Of a stretch of DNA of 64,000 nucleotides, positions 1 to 10,792 are shown one piece after another. The notes under the pieces were generated by a model that saw only the letters and a list, made by a program, of their open reading frames with translations, was not told the DNA's origin and ran no database searches. The position numbers were made by a program, and so were the translations under genes. Source of the stretch: Platanthera guangdongensis (Eukaryota; Streptophyta; Magnoliopsida; Asparagales; Orchidaceae); assembly GCA_039583875.1 (NCBI GenBank), contig CM077151.1, positions 23,616,208 to 23,680,207 on the forward strand, in the 5' to 3' direction. Numbering within the stretch: the first letter of the stretch is position 1; each line of letters opens with the position of its first letter.

Positions 1-245
1 AACTCAGTTGAGCTCGGTTCCTACGAGGTATCAACCTTCTCTCCAGATCCAGGTAAGCTTGGCATGCGAGGTGTCAACCCTTTTCCACCACTTCCAGTTG
101 AGCTTGCTCGCCTATCAAATGGCCTGGGAGGTGTCGAATCTTCTTCACCTCCTTCAGTTGAGTTCTACCTCTGGGAGGTGTCGACATTTTCTTTCCTCCT
201 TCAGTTGAGCTCCACTCATAGGAAGAACCGCACACAGCACATCGT
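1..245. repeat. Imperfect ~60-bp tandem repeats
   Basis: Four diverged copies of a unit with GGGAGGTGTCGA, a CT-rich stretch and TTCAGTTGAGCT (clear near 65, 125, 172 and 205). No convincing protein reading. It resembles the repetitive leaders seen after copia primer sites elsewhere in this window, but the left side is cut off. Confidence 0.6.
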
Positions 246-385
246 CTAGCGGCATCTCTCTGAATTACGGGTTAAACATTGTTTTTCCAATCTCGCGTCG
301 AGCTCGAAAAAAATGGGGATTGTGTATAATACACAATTTGTCGAGATCAGAAGTACCCAAGAAGATGGTTATTCGCAGAACATTA

Positions 386-748
386 GGCGAGCAGAGGCGA
401 GCTTGGGCGGGCAGAGGCGAGCTTGGGCGGGCTTGGGCGGGCTTGGGCGGGCTTGGGCGGGCTTGGGCGGGCTTGGGCGGGCTTGGGCGAGCAGAGACGG
501 GCTTGGGCGAGCAGAGGCGGGCTTGGGCGAGCAGAGGCGAGCAGATGAGAACTTGGGCGAGCAGAGGCGAGCTTGGGCGAGCTTGGGCGAGCAGAGACGA
601 GCTTGGGCGAGCAGAGACGAGCTTGGGCGAGCAGAGACGAGCTTGGGCGAGCAGAGACGAGCATGGGCGAGCAGAGAGCTTGGGCGAGCAGAGAGCTTGG
701 GCGAGCAGAGACGAGCTTGGGCGAGCAGAGACGAGCTTGGGCGAACAG
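386..748. repeat. GC-rich minisatellite in LTR U3
   Basis: Head-to-tail units GCTTGGGCGG (10 bp) grade into GCTTGGGCGAGCAGAGACGA (20 bp), about 360 bp in all, ending just before a run of 17 C (761-777) and the TATA box. The related LTR at 13.4-14.3 kb has a single GGGCGAGCA motif, so the array is a local expansion. Long readings in several frames are by-products of the repeat. Confidence 0.9.
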
Positions 749-787
749 TACTCGCCTATACCCCCCCCCCCCCCCCCAGGATTTCTC

Positions 788-796
788 TATAAATAG
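788..796 (+). promoter_or_regulatory. LTR TATA box
   Basis: TATAAATAG directly downstream of the minisatellite and poly-C run. It is conserved at the same place in the related LTR at 14062-14069 on the other strand. Confidence 0.6.
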
Positions 797-1274
797 ACTC
801 TCAGGGGTACTGGAAATGACACTTTTTCGAAGAGGTTGAGGTCCCCCCAAGTGGATTCCTGCCAAGTCCATGTCTGCCTAGTACCTCGCCCAGCTTTTTG
901 GTTGCGGTCCTTATGGAGGGGAAGTTTCTCACAAACTTTAGGGTACGTGGTGGGACCTCCCTGCTAGAGCACTTGGGGTGTGTTTATAGAAAGTTTTCTC
1001 TCTCCCGCGATAGTCATTTGAATTGTGGCGTCAGACCACAGAATCAGTAACCTTAGGCTGCCTTGATCCGAATTTTGGAGTAGGGATTCTCCCGACTTCA
1101 ACAGTGAGGATTTTACACCTCAATTTTTTTCCAGAAATCTAACTCGAGTGTGCCTCTATTTAGTTCTACCCTTGCCTTCCATGCAACTCAACCGAGTTTA
1201 CTTCCTTTTGATGGCATTCACTCTCATGAATGGGTTCCTGATTTATCTTTAGGTATTTTTTAATACTTTTCTAC

Positions 1275-1712
1275 TTTTATTAATTATTTTTCTCACATTG
1301 CATGGGTTTACTTGCTAATGAAAAAAAAGTGAAGTTTTGAATGCTTTAAAAATTTCACCAAATGGTTGTCCCATAATTTAGCAGTGGCATTCACATCCTT
1401 CTTACTGGAAGTAGCTTCTTGCTAAAATGCAGGATAAGGATTGCCCAAATTTCCCCCCTGTGGTGGGGCCCTTCCTCGGACCCTCACTGCGTAGGGTTGC
1501 TTTGTGCATCGGGTCCCCCCCCATTCACATCCTCCGTATTTATAATGGGGAATCTTTATGTGGTTTCAATGTTGCGCTACTTTTATTAATTGTTTTCTCA
1601 CACTACCTAGGGTTTACTTGCTAATGAAAAAAGTGAATTTTTGAGTGCTTCAAAGTTCATCACCAAATGGTTATCCCATAATTTAGCGGCGTCATTTGCA
1701 TCCTTCATAGTG
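1275..1712. repeat. Direct repeat pair (~135 bp each) 304 bp apart
   Basis: 1275-1408 and 1579-1712 share TTTATTAATT.TTTTCTCACA, GGTTTACTTGCTAATGAAAAAA, CACCAAATGGTT.TCCCATAA and TTTAGC-G...TTC-CATCCTTC. The spacer holds a SINE-like tail and a TATTTATAATGGGG block. This could be a pair of short LTRs or a local duplication; no protein is visible. Confidence 0.65.
1435..1530 (+). mobile_element. SINE 3'-end-like fragment
   Basis: Contains GTGGTGGGGCCCTTCCTCGG, then ACCCTCACTGCGTAGGG and CTTTGTGCATCGGGT. I recall this arrangement from the 3' part of tRNA-derived plant SINEs. The promoter half is absent, so the call is tentative. Confidence 0.4.
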
Positions 1713-1744
1713 ATAATGAGGGATAATATGATGATCGGGAGCGT

Positions 1745-3950
1745 TTGGGTTTTATTTAACTGATGATGACATCATCCATCAAACTACATGTGTGCACACT
1801 TCCACACAGAATGGTGTTGCTAAACAAAAAAAACAAAAACCTTGTTGAGATTGCACGTTGCTTGCTTATTGCCATGCATTTCTCAAAATCCTACTGAGGT
1901 GATGTGTTACTACTACTCACTAAATCAACTGCCTTCAATCCAAGGTTCTTGGTTATGCTCCTCCCATAGCCTATCTTTCCACTCAATGCTTGGTGCACAT
2001 ATTGCATCTCTCTCCTCATGTTTTTGAATGTGTATGCTTCATGCATATTCACCAACCTCACAGTCATAAATTAGATCATCAAGCTCATAGATGTTTCTTT
2101 GTTGGTTACAAAAAGGTATTGTTGTTATCACCCTCCATCTTGTCACTTTTTTTACACCATGAATGTCACCTTTCTTGAGAGAGAGTCTTATTACCCTACA
2201 CAATTCGTTGGGGAGAAAAGCGTGATGTTGTTACTGTGTGAGAAGCAAACAATAATGGTGATCTTCAACGTCCTATTCTCATATTTGTCCTCTTGAGGAC
2301 TCCAGCTCCTATGGAAGCATCTAAACCACCAGAGCAAACACGCATATCTCCTCTTCTCGTAGTATATCATCACAAGCATGTATGCACAAAGGAGGAACCC
2401 TCAACCGCTCAGCCTTTGTTAGATCTAAATTCTGAAGATGATCTTCATCTTTCTACTGCTCTTGAAAGGTAAACAAGGGTGTTTCAATCATCCTATTTCA
2501 AATTATGTATTTTATCATAGTCTTACTTTTGAACATCAAGCTTTTATCACTTTGTTATCCTCAATGGTTGTCTTGAGTGCTGTCAGGACGCGCTTGGAAT
2601 ACCAGAGAAAATCGGACATGGGAAATTTCTAAAGTTCACAATGGTAAGAAAGTTGTTGGATCAAGTTGAGCATTCTGTGTAAAATAGAATCAATGCGGAG
2701 TCATTGATACCAAGCTAGATTAATAGCATAAAGATATACTCAAACTCAATGGGTGAATTATTGGTAAACATTTGCACTGGTTTCAAAGATAGATTCCATT
2801 TGAATTTTTTTATCCAATGCAGCAATCCTAGGTTGGGAACTTCAACAGCTTGATTCAAAAATATTTTTCTCCATGGGGGCTTAGAAGAAGAGGTATACAT
2901 GAAATTTTCCCCAAGAGTCACTCAAAAGGGACAAGGAATTGTTTGCCTCTAAAGAAACCTTTATATAACCTAAAACAATCTCCTAGGGTGTGGTTTGAAA
3001 GATTACATAGATCCATGAATTCGTTGGATATAAACATGGACACTCAAATCACATTCTTCATTATTTTTGTGATTGACCTCAGTAGGAGTGTCCATTAGGG
3101 CACAACCAAGCCTCCCAATTTCCTTTATAACGTCTAGAATGTATTTCCATTGATAGATAAAAATCCCTATATTAGATCTTACACCTTCAATTCCAAGAAA
3201 GTATTTTAGCTTTCTAAGGTCCTTGACTTCGAATTTTTGAGGACAACAATCTCCAAAGTATCATTCTCGGTAATAACAATGTCATCAATTGTTATCGCAG
3301 AATACTAATTTACTTATCGCAGATACGACCAGATATCAAATATGTTGTAGAGATATTGAGTAGATATATATATGCCCCAATAGTTAATTATCAAGAAGTA
3401 ACAAATCGGGTTTAATATACCTAAAAAAGGTCAGGGTCGCCGGCCGTGGAATCAATTTTTTTATGGAATTTTAATATGAAAATTGAACTGTTCACACATG
3501 TTAATTGGGTAGGAAGCCCACATGATAGAAAGCATATGTCGACCTTTGTGCTCTTTTGGGGGGTAATTTGGTGAAATGTAGTAGCAATCTAGTGCATAAG
3601 TAGAATATAGGGCTATGTGGCAAGACTATTTGACAACATATTGTAAAAATCTATCCTACGGGACCTTGGGCTTCTTGAATCCAAATTTTTTTGTCGTATT
3701 GCAAAAATAAAGCTACTATCAACATATCTCACAACATAATTCAACATAAAATGACTAAGCACATTGACGTGGATAGAAACTTCATCAAAGATCAGTTAGA
3801 TAAGGGAAATGTTGTTACTTCATTTGTTCACTCTAAAGATCAGCCAACATATATCTTCATCAAATGTCTTTGTTGTGATATGTTCACTAATATAATTTTC
3901 AAGTTGGGAATAATTGATATTTTCTCCCAGCTTGAGCAGAAGAATTGAAT
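1745..3950 (+). pseudogene. Decayed Ty1/copia polyprotein (C0), integrase to RNase H
   Basis: With frameshifts and stops, the plus strand reads integrase (HQTTCVHT...QNGVAK, then EIARCLL and HVFECVCFMH), the reverse transcriptase block LYNLKQSPRVWFERLHRSMN near 2950-3040, and after 3320 the RPDI...SRY / NWVGSPHDRK / KNKATINISHN / MTKHIDVDRNFIK order typical of copia RT tail and RNase H, ending near 3945. Between about 3100 and 3310 the sequence is inverted: the minus strand reads FEVKDL, KYFLGIE and YILDVIKEIG. No LTR pair was found. It is a dead remnant; the RT part is rearranged and the YVDD motif is not recovered. Confidence 0.85.
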
Positions 3951-4099
3951 ACTTATGTCTGGCATTTTACTTAATATTTGAATGGTGGCATTTATGTAAT
4001 ATGTGATATAGATAGTATAATGAATGAAATAAGATAAATATTTAGGTTCAATTATCCAATGTAATCCTCTCGATGAAAATAACTATTTGAATAAGTAAC

Positions 4100-4440
4100 A
4101 CATTGATTTAGTCTTGGACCTTGAGGAAGATTTTTTGAGACACCTCAACATGTCCATGATCCTTTTTTTCTTAAACAAAATTCCCTTGTTTCCCATGAGA
4201 TTGTGCCTACTATTCCAGTACCTGAAATCAACTTGCTAAACCTTTGGTTGAGGATGTTCCTCAACTTATACTTATGAGGAAGTATTTCCTCGCTCTTTTG
4301 TATTATCCACCCCTACATGGCAAAACATACAAATACAAAAAAAATTCCATTGCTACAACAACCAAATATTATAGTAGAGATCGTACAAATTTGCAAGTGT
4401 ATGCCTCGCAAGGCTTTTAAAATTGTACTGGACCGGTCAG
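4100..4440 (+). pseudogene. Possible copia integrase-RT spacer fragment
   Basis: Broken readings rich in Pro and Ser, followed by a YYSRDRTNLQVYARKAF-like string, recall the linker before copia reverse transcriptase. Weak evidence: several frames are needed and no catalytic motif is present. Confidence 0.3.
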
Positions 4441-4501
4441 TCAAACTGTTAACCTGTCTACTAGACGATTTGAAAAGATTCTGAAAATCGCTTAGGACAA
4501 G

Positions 4502-4880
4502 TGATGCGGAGCAGAGACGATCACGAGCTTTGGGCCAGCTCGGGGCTGATTTGACGACTTACCATATATGGCGTGCCCGGATCAACGATCAGACTCCGCG
4601 GTTGCGTCCGGAATGTCGCCGCGAGTCAAATTCATATATTAGTTTATTATTTTTGGTTCATTATTCATGTATTTTAGCGGTCTCTCCCACCGGTCAATCA
4701 TAGTTGTTGATTGGGATGGCCTAGTGTTTCATTTTACTATAAATAGGAATCTTGTGGGCTGAATAAAGCATTGCAAAATTTGGAAACTTCTATTCCCAGA
4801 TTCCGGCGATCACTCCCCGGTGTCGACGCCGTGGAATCCTAGGTGACGACTCCTAGGAGCTCAAACTCCCCCCCCCCCCA
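4502..4880 (+). mobile_element. LTR fragment D1
   Basis: Begins TGATGCGGAGCAGAGACG and matches the segment beginning at 37186 along its length: GACGACTTA.CATATATGGCG, ACTCCGCGG.TGCGTCC, CCAATCATAGT, TACTATAAATAG, ATTCCCGGATTCC-like, GTGTCGAC and GTGACGACTCCTAGGA. It holds a TATA box (TATAAATAG, about 4740) and is followed by a 12-C run. The opposite LTR, primer site and coding region are not found. Confidence 0.7.
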
Positions 4881-5404
4881 AGGTACTACCCATCCATAGT
4901 CTTCTTCTTCCCCCTCTGAAACCATCATCCGCAGCCCCCAAATCTCAACCCCCTACCGCTGTCCAGGAAGCCCGAACATTGTTCACCAATCACTGATCAT
5001 CGATCGTTGTTCACCGAACACTGTTCACGTGAGCATTGTTCACGCCATCACTGTTCACGCCGACCCTCCACTTCTTTCCTCCCGTGGATCCCCCCCCCCC
5101 CCCGCCCTAATTTCTTGGATCAATTCAGATCTAGGAATTTCAGCCCGGATCCGTTATTTTCACCTTTCGTTCATCACCCCTCTACCCGGATCCACCCTTT
5201 CCCGGCCCGGATCTACTTTTATGTGGCCGGATCTACCCATTTCTCGACTGATCTCACCATTTACCGCCGAGGACAGCCACCGCCATCATTTTCACGTTGT
5301 CGGTTCCACCTCCGATCGCCGATCTACACATCCGGACCAAATTCTTCAGTGTCTCAGTTCAGCCCACTACTTTGTGAGTCCCTTGTGTTATTGAGCTATT
5401 TGAT
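4881..5404. other. C-rich leader-like sequence downstream of D1
   Basis: Pyrimidine-rich, with three to four repeats of (A)CTGTTCACG near 4975-5065 and a 14-C run at 5090-5103. Open frames here are low-complexity Pro/Ser/Arg. The matching place after D2 (37576-37912) is similarly C-rich. I read it as retroelement leader rather than a gene. 5405-5649 holds nothing recognisable. Confidence 0.4.
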
Positions 5405-5649
5405 TTGACATTTTCATTGGTGAATTAATATAGTGTTGTGATTCTTGTTAGTAAAAATTGGCTTGAGTACGCTAATAATTTGTAGGAGGAGACATTTGTT
5501 GCGCGCTTTACTTTGGTCCTTTGAGCGGAAGAAGCCATTATAAATTGCCAAAATTAATTAACTGTTTTCAATTTCAAATATTTACGTGGAGTTAGAATTC
5601 TCATTGCTCAAATTTATTTGTCGAGTTATCGACGATTACATTGCATTTA

Positions 5650-5915
5650 GGTTCAGATTAGCGTGTTACTCTTACACTACCAGCTAGCGTCGTAGGTTTT
5701 GTGCACTCGTAGTCTACCCCTACATCAACAAGAACAGACTGAAAATCAAAAACCACCTGGACAAACCTGAAAACTGGAAACATGTGCCTTTTTTCATACC
5801 CGGGCAATCCCCCGTGAGAATTATTTGTTTTTCTTGGCAAAACAAGTTTGAGCACATTGGGATTCAAACACAGGTTCTCAAGTAAACTACTCACATCCAA
5901 CTGTACCAATGCAGT
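5650..5915 (-). mobile_element. tRNA-derived SINE-like element
   Basis: On the minus strand, starting near 5915, GGTACAGTTGGATGTGAGTAG looks like a pol III A box and GTGTTTGAATCCCAATGTG, some 30 bases on, like a B box. It runs into a body without long coding frames. No target duplication or 3' tail could be fixed. The box pair is suggestive only. Confidence 0.35.
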
Positions 5916-6266
5916 TATTTGAAAAGTGTTTAGGAGTTATTATATAGACTACTCAGAACTATACTATATATATATTATAATAATATAAAGTGTGTAGTGT
6001 GCACCATATATGATATATACAGAGTTAATTACCAGGACCTCTGAGAGTTTGCATAATTACAAGTTGCACCTCTCTATCTTTAGAAATTACATTTCCCTCC
6101 TCTCTATGCTTCACCGGTTTACAAAAATGCCCCTTCCGTTAGAAATATGAACGGAAAAAAAATCAGCCAAATCATTTTATGATATTTCAATTTTATCCTT
6201 TTATAATGATTCTAGATTCATTACAAAGGGTAAAATGTAACACTCTTTTCAACGTAGAGTTATTAC

Positions 6267-7850
6267 TGAAAGAAGGGGATAGATCTGATTTACTCTAAAG
6301 GGGGGGTGAATAGAGTAATTAAAACTTTTTAGTTGTTTTAAATATTATCAGAGTAAAGTAGGTGATACTATAGTAGTAATAGAAAAAGAGAATGCAATCT
6401 AAGCAAAACTATCACAGCACACTAAACTATCACAGCAAACTAAACTAATCTATCACAGCAAAGCAAGATCAGAAGGAAAATAGGCAACCAGACAACACAA
6501 GAAATTTATAGTGGTTCCCCAAACTGGGTACATCCACTCTTCTACCACCCTGGTAGGAATCCACTAACAGGTTTTTGATCAGGTGACTGCCACCACAAGA
6601 TCTATTTCCAGGGAGATCTCACAACCCTTTGAGCTTTTGATCAGGTGCCCAAAAACCAAGAATAAACTTTTGAAGGGAGTTAATAAATCTTTTGTACAGG
6701 AGGTGAGAGAGGTGATGATGTCATCTCTTTCTCTAATCAACAGAGAAGACTAGTGGATTGTTGTTGTTAAGACTCCTTCTGAAATCACTTGGAGCCTTGC
6801 TCAGGGTGTAGGTCTCCAGCCTTGTCTTGAAATGATGTTCAGGAACCTTCTGACTGATTGAGAGTTGTTGTCCTTGAATGTTCCTGGAGAAGAAGTTGAA
6901 GAAAACTCTTGATATATGTTTGTTGTTCTTCTTCAGTCTTCAGTAAGCACAAGGAGAAAACTGGTTGTTTTCTGCACAGAGAAGAGTTCTGAATAATTCT
7001 GTATTCTCTGTTAGTTCCTTGTGTATTCCTTGTCGACTGAAAAGAGAAAAATCTTTTTTATATTCTGTGTCGAATTCTCTTTTGAATTTTTGAAATCCAA
7101 GCATTGAATGTTGATTGCCTGAAGAATGAAAAGCGGCTGGAGAATATTGTCTTTAATGAGTTTCCCCAACTGTCCTAATAAATTAAGCAAGTAATTAACC
7201 CTGATGAAGACCATAATTAATGCTGCCAATAACGGCTATATTCAAGAGAATATGTGTATTAATTACTCAGGAAATCCCTGTTAAATAATATATGGAATAA
7301 GGACAGAAAATAAGGAAAAACTCTAAGTCTGGCACTGGACAGAAATCGTCGAGCTCTGAACAGATTTCGTCGACCGGAGATCCAAGTTCGTCGAGCTGAG
7401 AAATCTTGTTCGTCGACCTGAGCTTAGCGAACTGCATTCTGGAAATAGCTTGCCAATTCTGCGGTCCAAGTTCGTCGAGCAGAGAATCTGTCTTCGTCGA
7501 GCTAAGTTCAGCGAAAATAAATTGGAAAGAATCTGTTGAAGCTGAACTCCAGACTTCATCGACCTGAGCTCGAATATCGTCGAGCTCAACTCAGAGAATT
7601 GATTCTGAGTTCGTCGATCTGCGATTGACGATCGTCGAGCTGAGTTCGAAGAATTTCGAACTGATAATTTTGAACTTGAATTTCTTCCAAGTCTTAAGTC
7701 AACTGAGGTCTTCTGCTGGCTGGTCCATGAAGGTTGAACTTAATGACTAGCCTAAACTCTAAGACTCAAGGACTTGACCCTGGCTATACAATATGGGTCA
7801 AACTTAACCTAATTAGTGAACCTAGCCCAAATCCAAACAGGGATCCAACA
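6267..7850. mobile_element. Solo LTR, 1,584 bp, target duplication ATTAC
   Basis: Begins TGAAAGAAGG and ends ATCCAACA. It is flanked by perfect 5-bp repeats ATTAC at 6262-6266 and 7851-7855. It contains GGGGGGGTGAATAGAGTAAT near 6300, TTTATAGTGGTTCCCC near 6508, and a stretch rich in TTCGTCGA motifs (7345-7660). Both orientations give TG...CA ends; the reverse one begins TGTTGGATCC, usual for LTRs, so minus orientation is likelier. There is no internal region, so it fits recombination between two LTRs. Confidence 0.9.
7345..7660. repeat. TCGTCGA-rich short repeats in the solo LTR
   Basis: About ten irregularly spaced copies of (T)TCGTCGA(C/G)CTGAG or close variants, 20-40 bp apart, on an A/T-richer background. 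They lie inside the solo LTR and are not coding. Confidence 0.6.
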
Positions 7851-8148
7851 ATTACAAAAGATAAAATTGAAATATCATAAATAATTTGGCATATTTGATC
7901 ACTTTTTATCTATATTTCTAAAGGGAAAGATCACACCTTTCAATGTAAAGTCATTACAAAAGGTAGAATTAAATATCATAAAATAATTTGATTGATTTTA
8001 TCATTTTTCATCAATATTTCTAACAGAATGGGTCATTTTTGTAAACTAGGGAAAGTTAGAGGAGGTAAATATAATTTTGAAAGATAGAAGAGGGCAACCT
8101 GTAATTATGCAAACTCTCAGGGGAGGTCCCGGTGATATAAATATATAT

Positions 8149-8254
8149 TGTTGGAGTTACATTATTTACGTTATTGCACTTGATGTATCTCCCTCCTATA
8201 TATAGGAGAGATCTCCTTTCCATTAATTAATCTCTCATATTCTATTCTCAAACA
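8149..8254 (+). mobile_element. Short copia LTR (C3, 106 bp) with primer site
   Basis: Starts TGTTGGAGTTAC, contains the palindromic TATA region CTCCTATATATAGGAG (8192-8207), and ends CTCAAACA. Directly downstream at 8255 is TGCTATCAGAGCAACC, one base off the Met-tRNA primer site. It begins 15 bp from the end of the MULE-like element. A 3' LTR is not seen. Confidence 0.75.
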
Positions 8255-8739
8255 TGCTATCAGAGCAACCAAGAAAACCCTAATCGCGCTTGCTCGGTTC
8301 ATGGCTTCTGTCGCTCGCCCGTCCCTCTCTAAAACAGCATCTTCGAGCGTCCCCATTTAGTCGTCGCGCGTTTTCATCGGGCCCCAGTGTCGTTACACGT
8401 TCCCGCTTCGTCAAGCCCTCGCTCGCATCTCTCCTTCCAGTTCCAGCAGCGCTTCCGCGAGTCGCGTGTTCCCTCCTTTGTTGAGCCCTACCACTCTTAT
8501 GCTCTCGCTTCTTCCCGCAAGCGTCGATCGGCGTCGGTCGTCCTCCTCCTTTGTCTGACCGCTTGAGCTCTTTCTGATGTCGGATTTACGCAGGGATTGC
8601 TTCTCCGGCGTCCGTTCCCCTTCTTGCAGGAATGTATCTTCCTTTACTTGTGTGGTTGTGCTCCTCTATGACTTCTCCTCTTTCTATGAGTGAGATTTTT
8701 CTCATTTAGCAGCCCGGTGTTTTATTTTTCTCACTTGCT

Positions 8740-9563
8740 ATGTCAGGAAGTGGTGAAACTCTGGATGTCTCCTCCGGTGGAAGTGCTCCTCAAGATTCTC
8801 TGCCTTCTAGTGGATCTTTTTGTGTGACTCATAATCACGTTACTCCTTAGATTATTATTATTAAATTGGATGGAACCAATTATCTTCTGTAGGCTCGTTT
8901 CATTACTCTAGCCCTCAAGAGATGTCGTCTACCTGTCTACATCAGTGATACTACTAGGGCACCTACTACTACATCTCTAGATTGGCCCCAATGGGAATCC
9001 GAGAACTCCTTGGTGATGTCCCGGCTAATCAACTCTATGCATGAGTTAATTGCCCGCGACTACATATCTCTGGACACTGCGGCTTACACTTGAAAGCGTG
9101 TCGAGATTACGTACTCCTGTAATGAGAATGCCGCCCAAAATTTTCAATTGCGGCAACGAATTTTTCTCTTGTGTCAAGGGGATCATCCCCCCGCTGCCTA
9201 CTACATGGAGTTTACCCAGCTTTACCAAGAGTATGACCATTTTGATTCGCTTACTCTTGTCTCCCGTGAAGATGATGGCTCGTGCCCAGGAGGAACGCAA
9301 CCGAATCTTCGAGTTTATTTATTGTCTCCATCGTGACCTTGATCCCATCAGTGTTCAGATTCTTGCCCGCATCTCTCTGTCTTCCTTACCTGAGGTGTAT
9401 AGTTTGGTTCACCAAGAATATGATCGTCAACAGATTCGTTTAACAGACACTGTTGCTGAGGGTTTGCCCTTGCCGCTCGGTTCAGTCTCGATGGCCGCTC
9501 TATTTGTGACACTAGTTCCAAGTCTACGAACAAGGACCATTTAACGTGTGATTATTGTGTGAA
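8740..9563 (+). pseudogene. Copia gag (C3), degenerate
   Basis: From ATG at 8740 the reading passes KLDGTNYLL, WPQWESENSLVMSRLINSM, LRQRIFLLCQGDHPPAAYYM and QEYDHFDSLTLVS, and ends near LTCDYC. It is clearly related to the copia C1 gag at 55826-56893 (shared ESENS.VMSWL and LYQEYDHFDSLTLVS blocks). Several in-frame stops, such as after NHVTP, and frameshifts near 9300 make it a pseudogene. It stops at the inverted LTR piece near 9565. Protease and downstream pol are absent. Confidence 0.8.
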
Positions 9564-9584
9564 CGGCTAGGGCACCAAGAGCAC

Positions 9585-9718
9585 GGACTCTGATACCATG
9601 TTGGAGAAGTAAAATTTTGGTATATTCAATTAAAGAGGAGGCTCCCTCCTATATATAGGAGTGAGATACTACAATGGCAATACAGTAAAACATGAGTAAA
9701 AATAACATAATTCTAACG
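9585..9718 (-). mobile_element. Inverted copia LTR (C4) with primer site
   Basis: Read on the minus strand, GTTAGAATTATG (about 9717) leads through CTCCTATATATAGGAGGGAG to CTTCTCCAACA, followed by TGGTATCAGAGTCC (9598-9585). The TATA palindrome and overall order match the C3 LTR on the plus strand, so two related short LTRs meet here in opposite orientation. Confidence 0.7.
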
Positions 9719-10640
9719 GGTTAAGCTCATTGTGTCCAAGACATCAGGGAATGAGGAGGTGATAATTCATAGAAATGTTGTTAGCAGAGGAAGAAGTACA
9801 AAAAAACAAATATGTGTGTGTTGGGGGTTGAGGTTATACAATCTCGAAGAGTTAATCTACAATTTGCAAGTGCTTGCAGGAGATGTGGCAGAACCACGTG
9901 AAGACAAACTACCTGTAATGCTAGAGAGGACAATGTTCAGGTACGTAGATGGACCTAAAATTGCTACAATAGCTAATTATCATGATGCTCTAGTTCTTAA
10001 TGCTAATAATCCAAGGGAGTTTGGATATTAGGTTCAAGTGCACCTTTTCAATTTTTTGCCTTTATGCTACATGTCGGTATAGTGTTGAATATATTATTGA
10101 TGTTGAACCCTTGGTTAATGGGAATTGGTGATTTCATGTTAAAACCTCTAATGAGACCATGTGGACGGTTCAGAAGATGACACATATGTGCCATATGTGA
10201 GGATATTTGAAATATGAACAAGGGTATGATGGTGAGAATAGGAGGTGAGTTTGGCATGCGATATGTTCAATTACGAAACAATGAGCTATATTATGGAAAC
10301 AACATTTGGTACATTTTCCATTTTAAAGGAATAAGGAAACTACAATCAATTGAATTCAACATTTGACGCATTATGAGTTTAATAATGAGATAGTCAGTGT
10401 CCACAACACATGCAAAAGAAGGATTCATAAGCCGAACTAAATAGAGTTTAAGTTGTTGATGGTTTCATAGGAAAAACAAAACAATCCTACTAAATATATT
10501 AAATGTAAGTGGATAAAGGAAATCTGATGAGAAACTAAATTTCAGGAAAAATAAATAAAATCAGCTCTTAGAGAATGAATAAGAAGAATGATTCATAAAT
10601 CATAACCTGAAAGATGGGAATTTAAATGGAAAACCCTCAC
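9719..10640. other. No confident feature
   Basis: A 99-codon open frame (9732-10031, plus) has no domain I recognise. The rest is A/T-rich without repeats or coding signal. If ATXR2 is continuous, this is intron downstream of its exon at 10641-10792. I looked here for the next exon, which should start with a Trp-Trp-Asp-Cys-like string, and did not find it. Confidence 0.4.
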
Positions 10641-10792
10641 CTTCTTTTAAATCCCATTGCAACTGGCTTCCAAGCCTCCAAGAGCAAAGATAAACTATAT
10701 TCATTTTTTGAGATGTGTAGGATGGGCTTCTTACTACCTTCAAAACCTGGTTGTTTCAGTCTCCTATAACGCAAAATTGTAAATGAGATCAC
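10641..10792 (-). CDS. ATXR2: ATXR2 exon e (152 bp)
   Basis: The acceptor TTTTTCAG precedes GTGATCTCATTTACAATTTT; the donor after AAAAGAAG is GTGAGG. It encodes VISFTILRYRRLKQPG... ...SLLLEAWKPVAMGFKR plus two bases of the next codon. It joins in phase 0 to exon d (…LAAK), giving the LAAK-x-I-x-FTILRYR continuity I recall for ATXR2, although exon d lies 22.5 kb away. Confidence 0.88.

Larger units (their letters stand above)
313..1130 (+). mobile_element. Gypsy LTR fragment (G2 family), U3 minisatellite plus R/U5
   Basis: From about 780 onward it matches, with many substitutions, the reverse complement of the LTR at 13410-14290. Shared blocks are the TATA box, GGGGGTACTGG-AATGAC, TTGGTTGCGG...GAAGTTT, the CACGTGGTGG-like block, and CAGGATCAGTGACC-like and TTCAACAGT blocks. 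The 3' end of the LTR and any internal region are missing. The U3 is dominated by a minisatellite. Confidence 0.7.
6031..8133. mobile_element. Long-TIR (MULE-like) non-autonomous element, split by a solo LTR
   Basis: The left arm from 6031 (ACCAGGACCTCTGAGAGTTT, then GCATAATTACAAGTTGC) and the right arm ending at 8133 are inverted copies over about 230 bp, including TTTACAAAAATG-CCC, GTTAGAAATAT and AAATTATTTTATGATATTT. The right arm also has an internal duplicate. Flanking 9-mers GAGTTAATT and GATATAAAT agree at 6 of 9 positions, compatible with a decayed Mutator-type duplication. Without the solo LTR the element would be about 500 bp of nearly pure inverted repeat with no transposase. Confidence 0.8.

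Noticed and set aside
313..871. Several overlapping 88-162-codon frames on both strands
   Set aside because: They are translations of the 10/20-bp minisatellite (a multiple of neither 3 nor a stop-containing unit), not genes.
2191..2379. 62-codon minus-strand frame
   Set aside because: Antisense shadow of the copia C0 integrase-RT region.
9732..10031. 99-codon frame as a gene
   Set aside because: No recognised motif, no splice or promoter context, and A/T-rich surroundings; kept only as a note.
10641..10792. Exon e as a transposon-captured fragment of ATXR2
   Set aside because: Strand, order and splice phase fit exons a-d exactly, and no transposon ends or duplications flank it. Capture is not excluded but is less simple.
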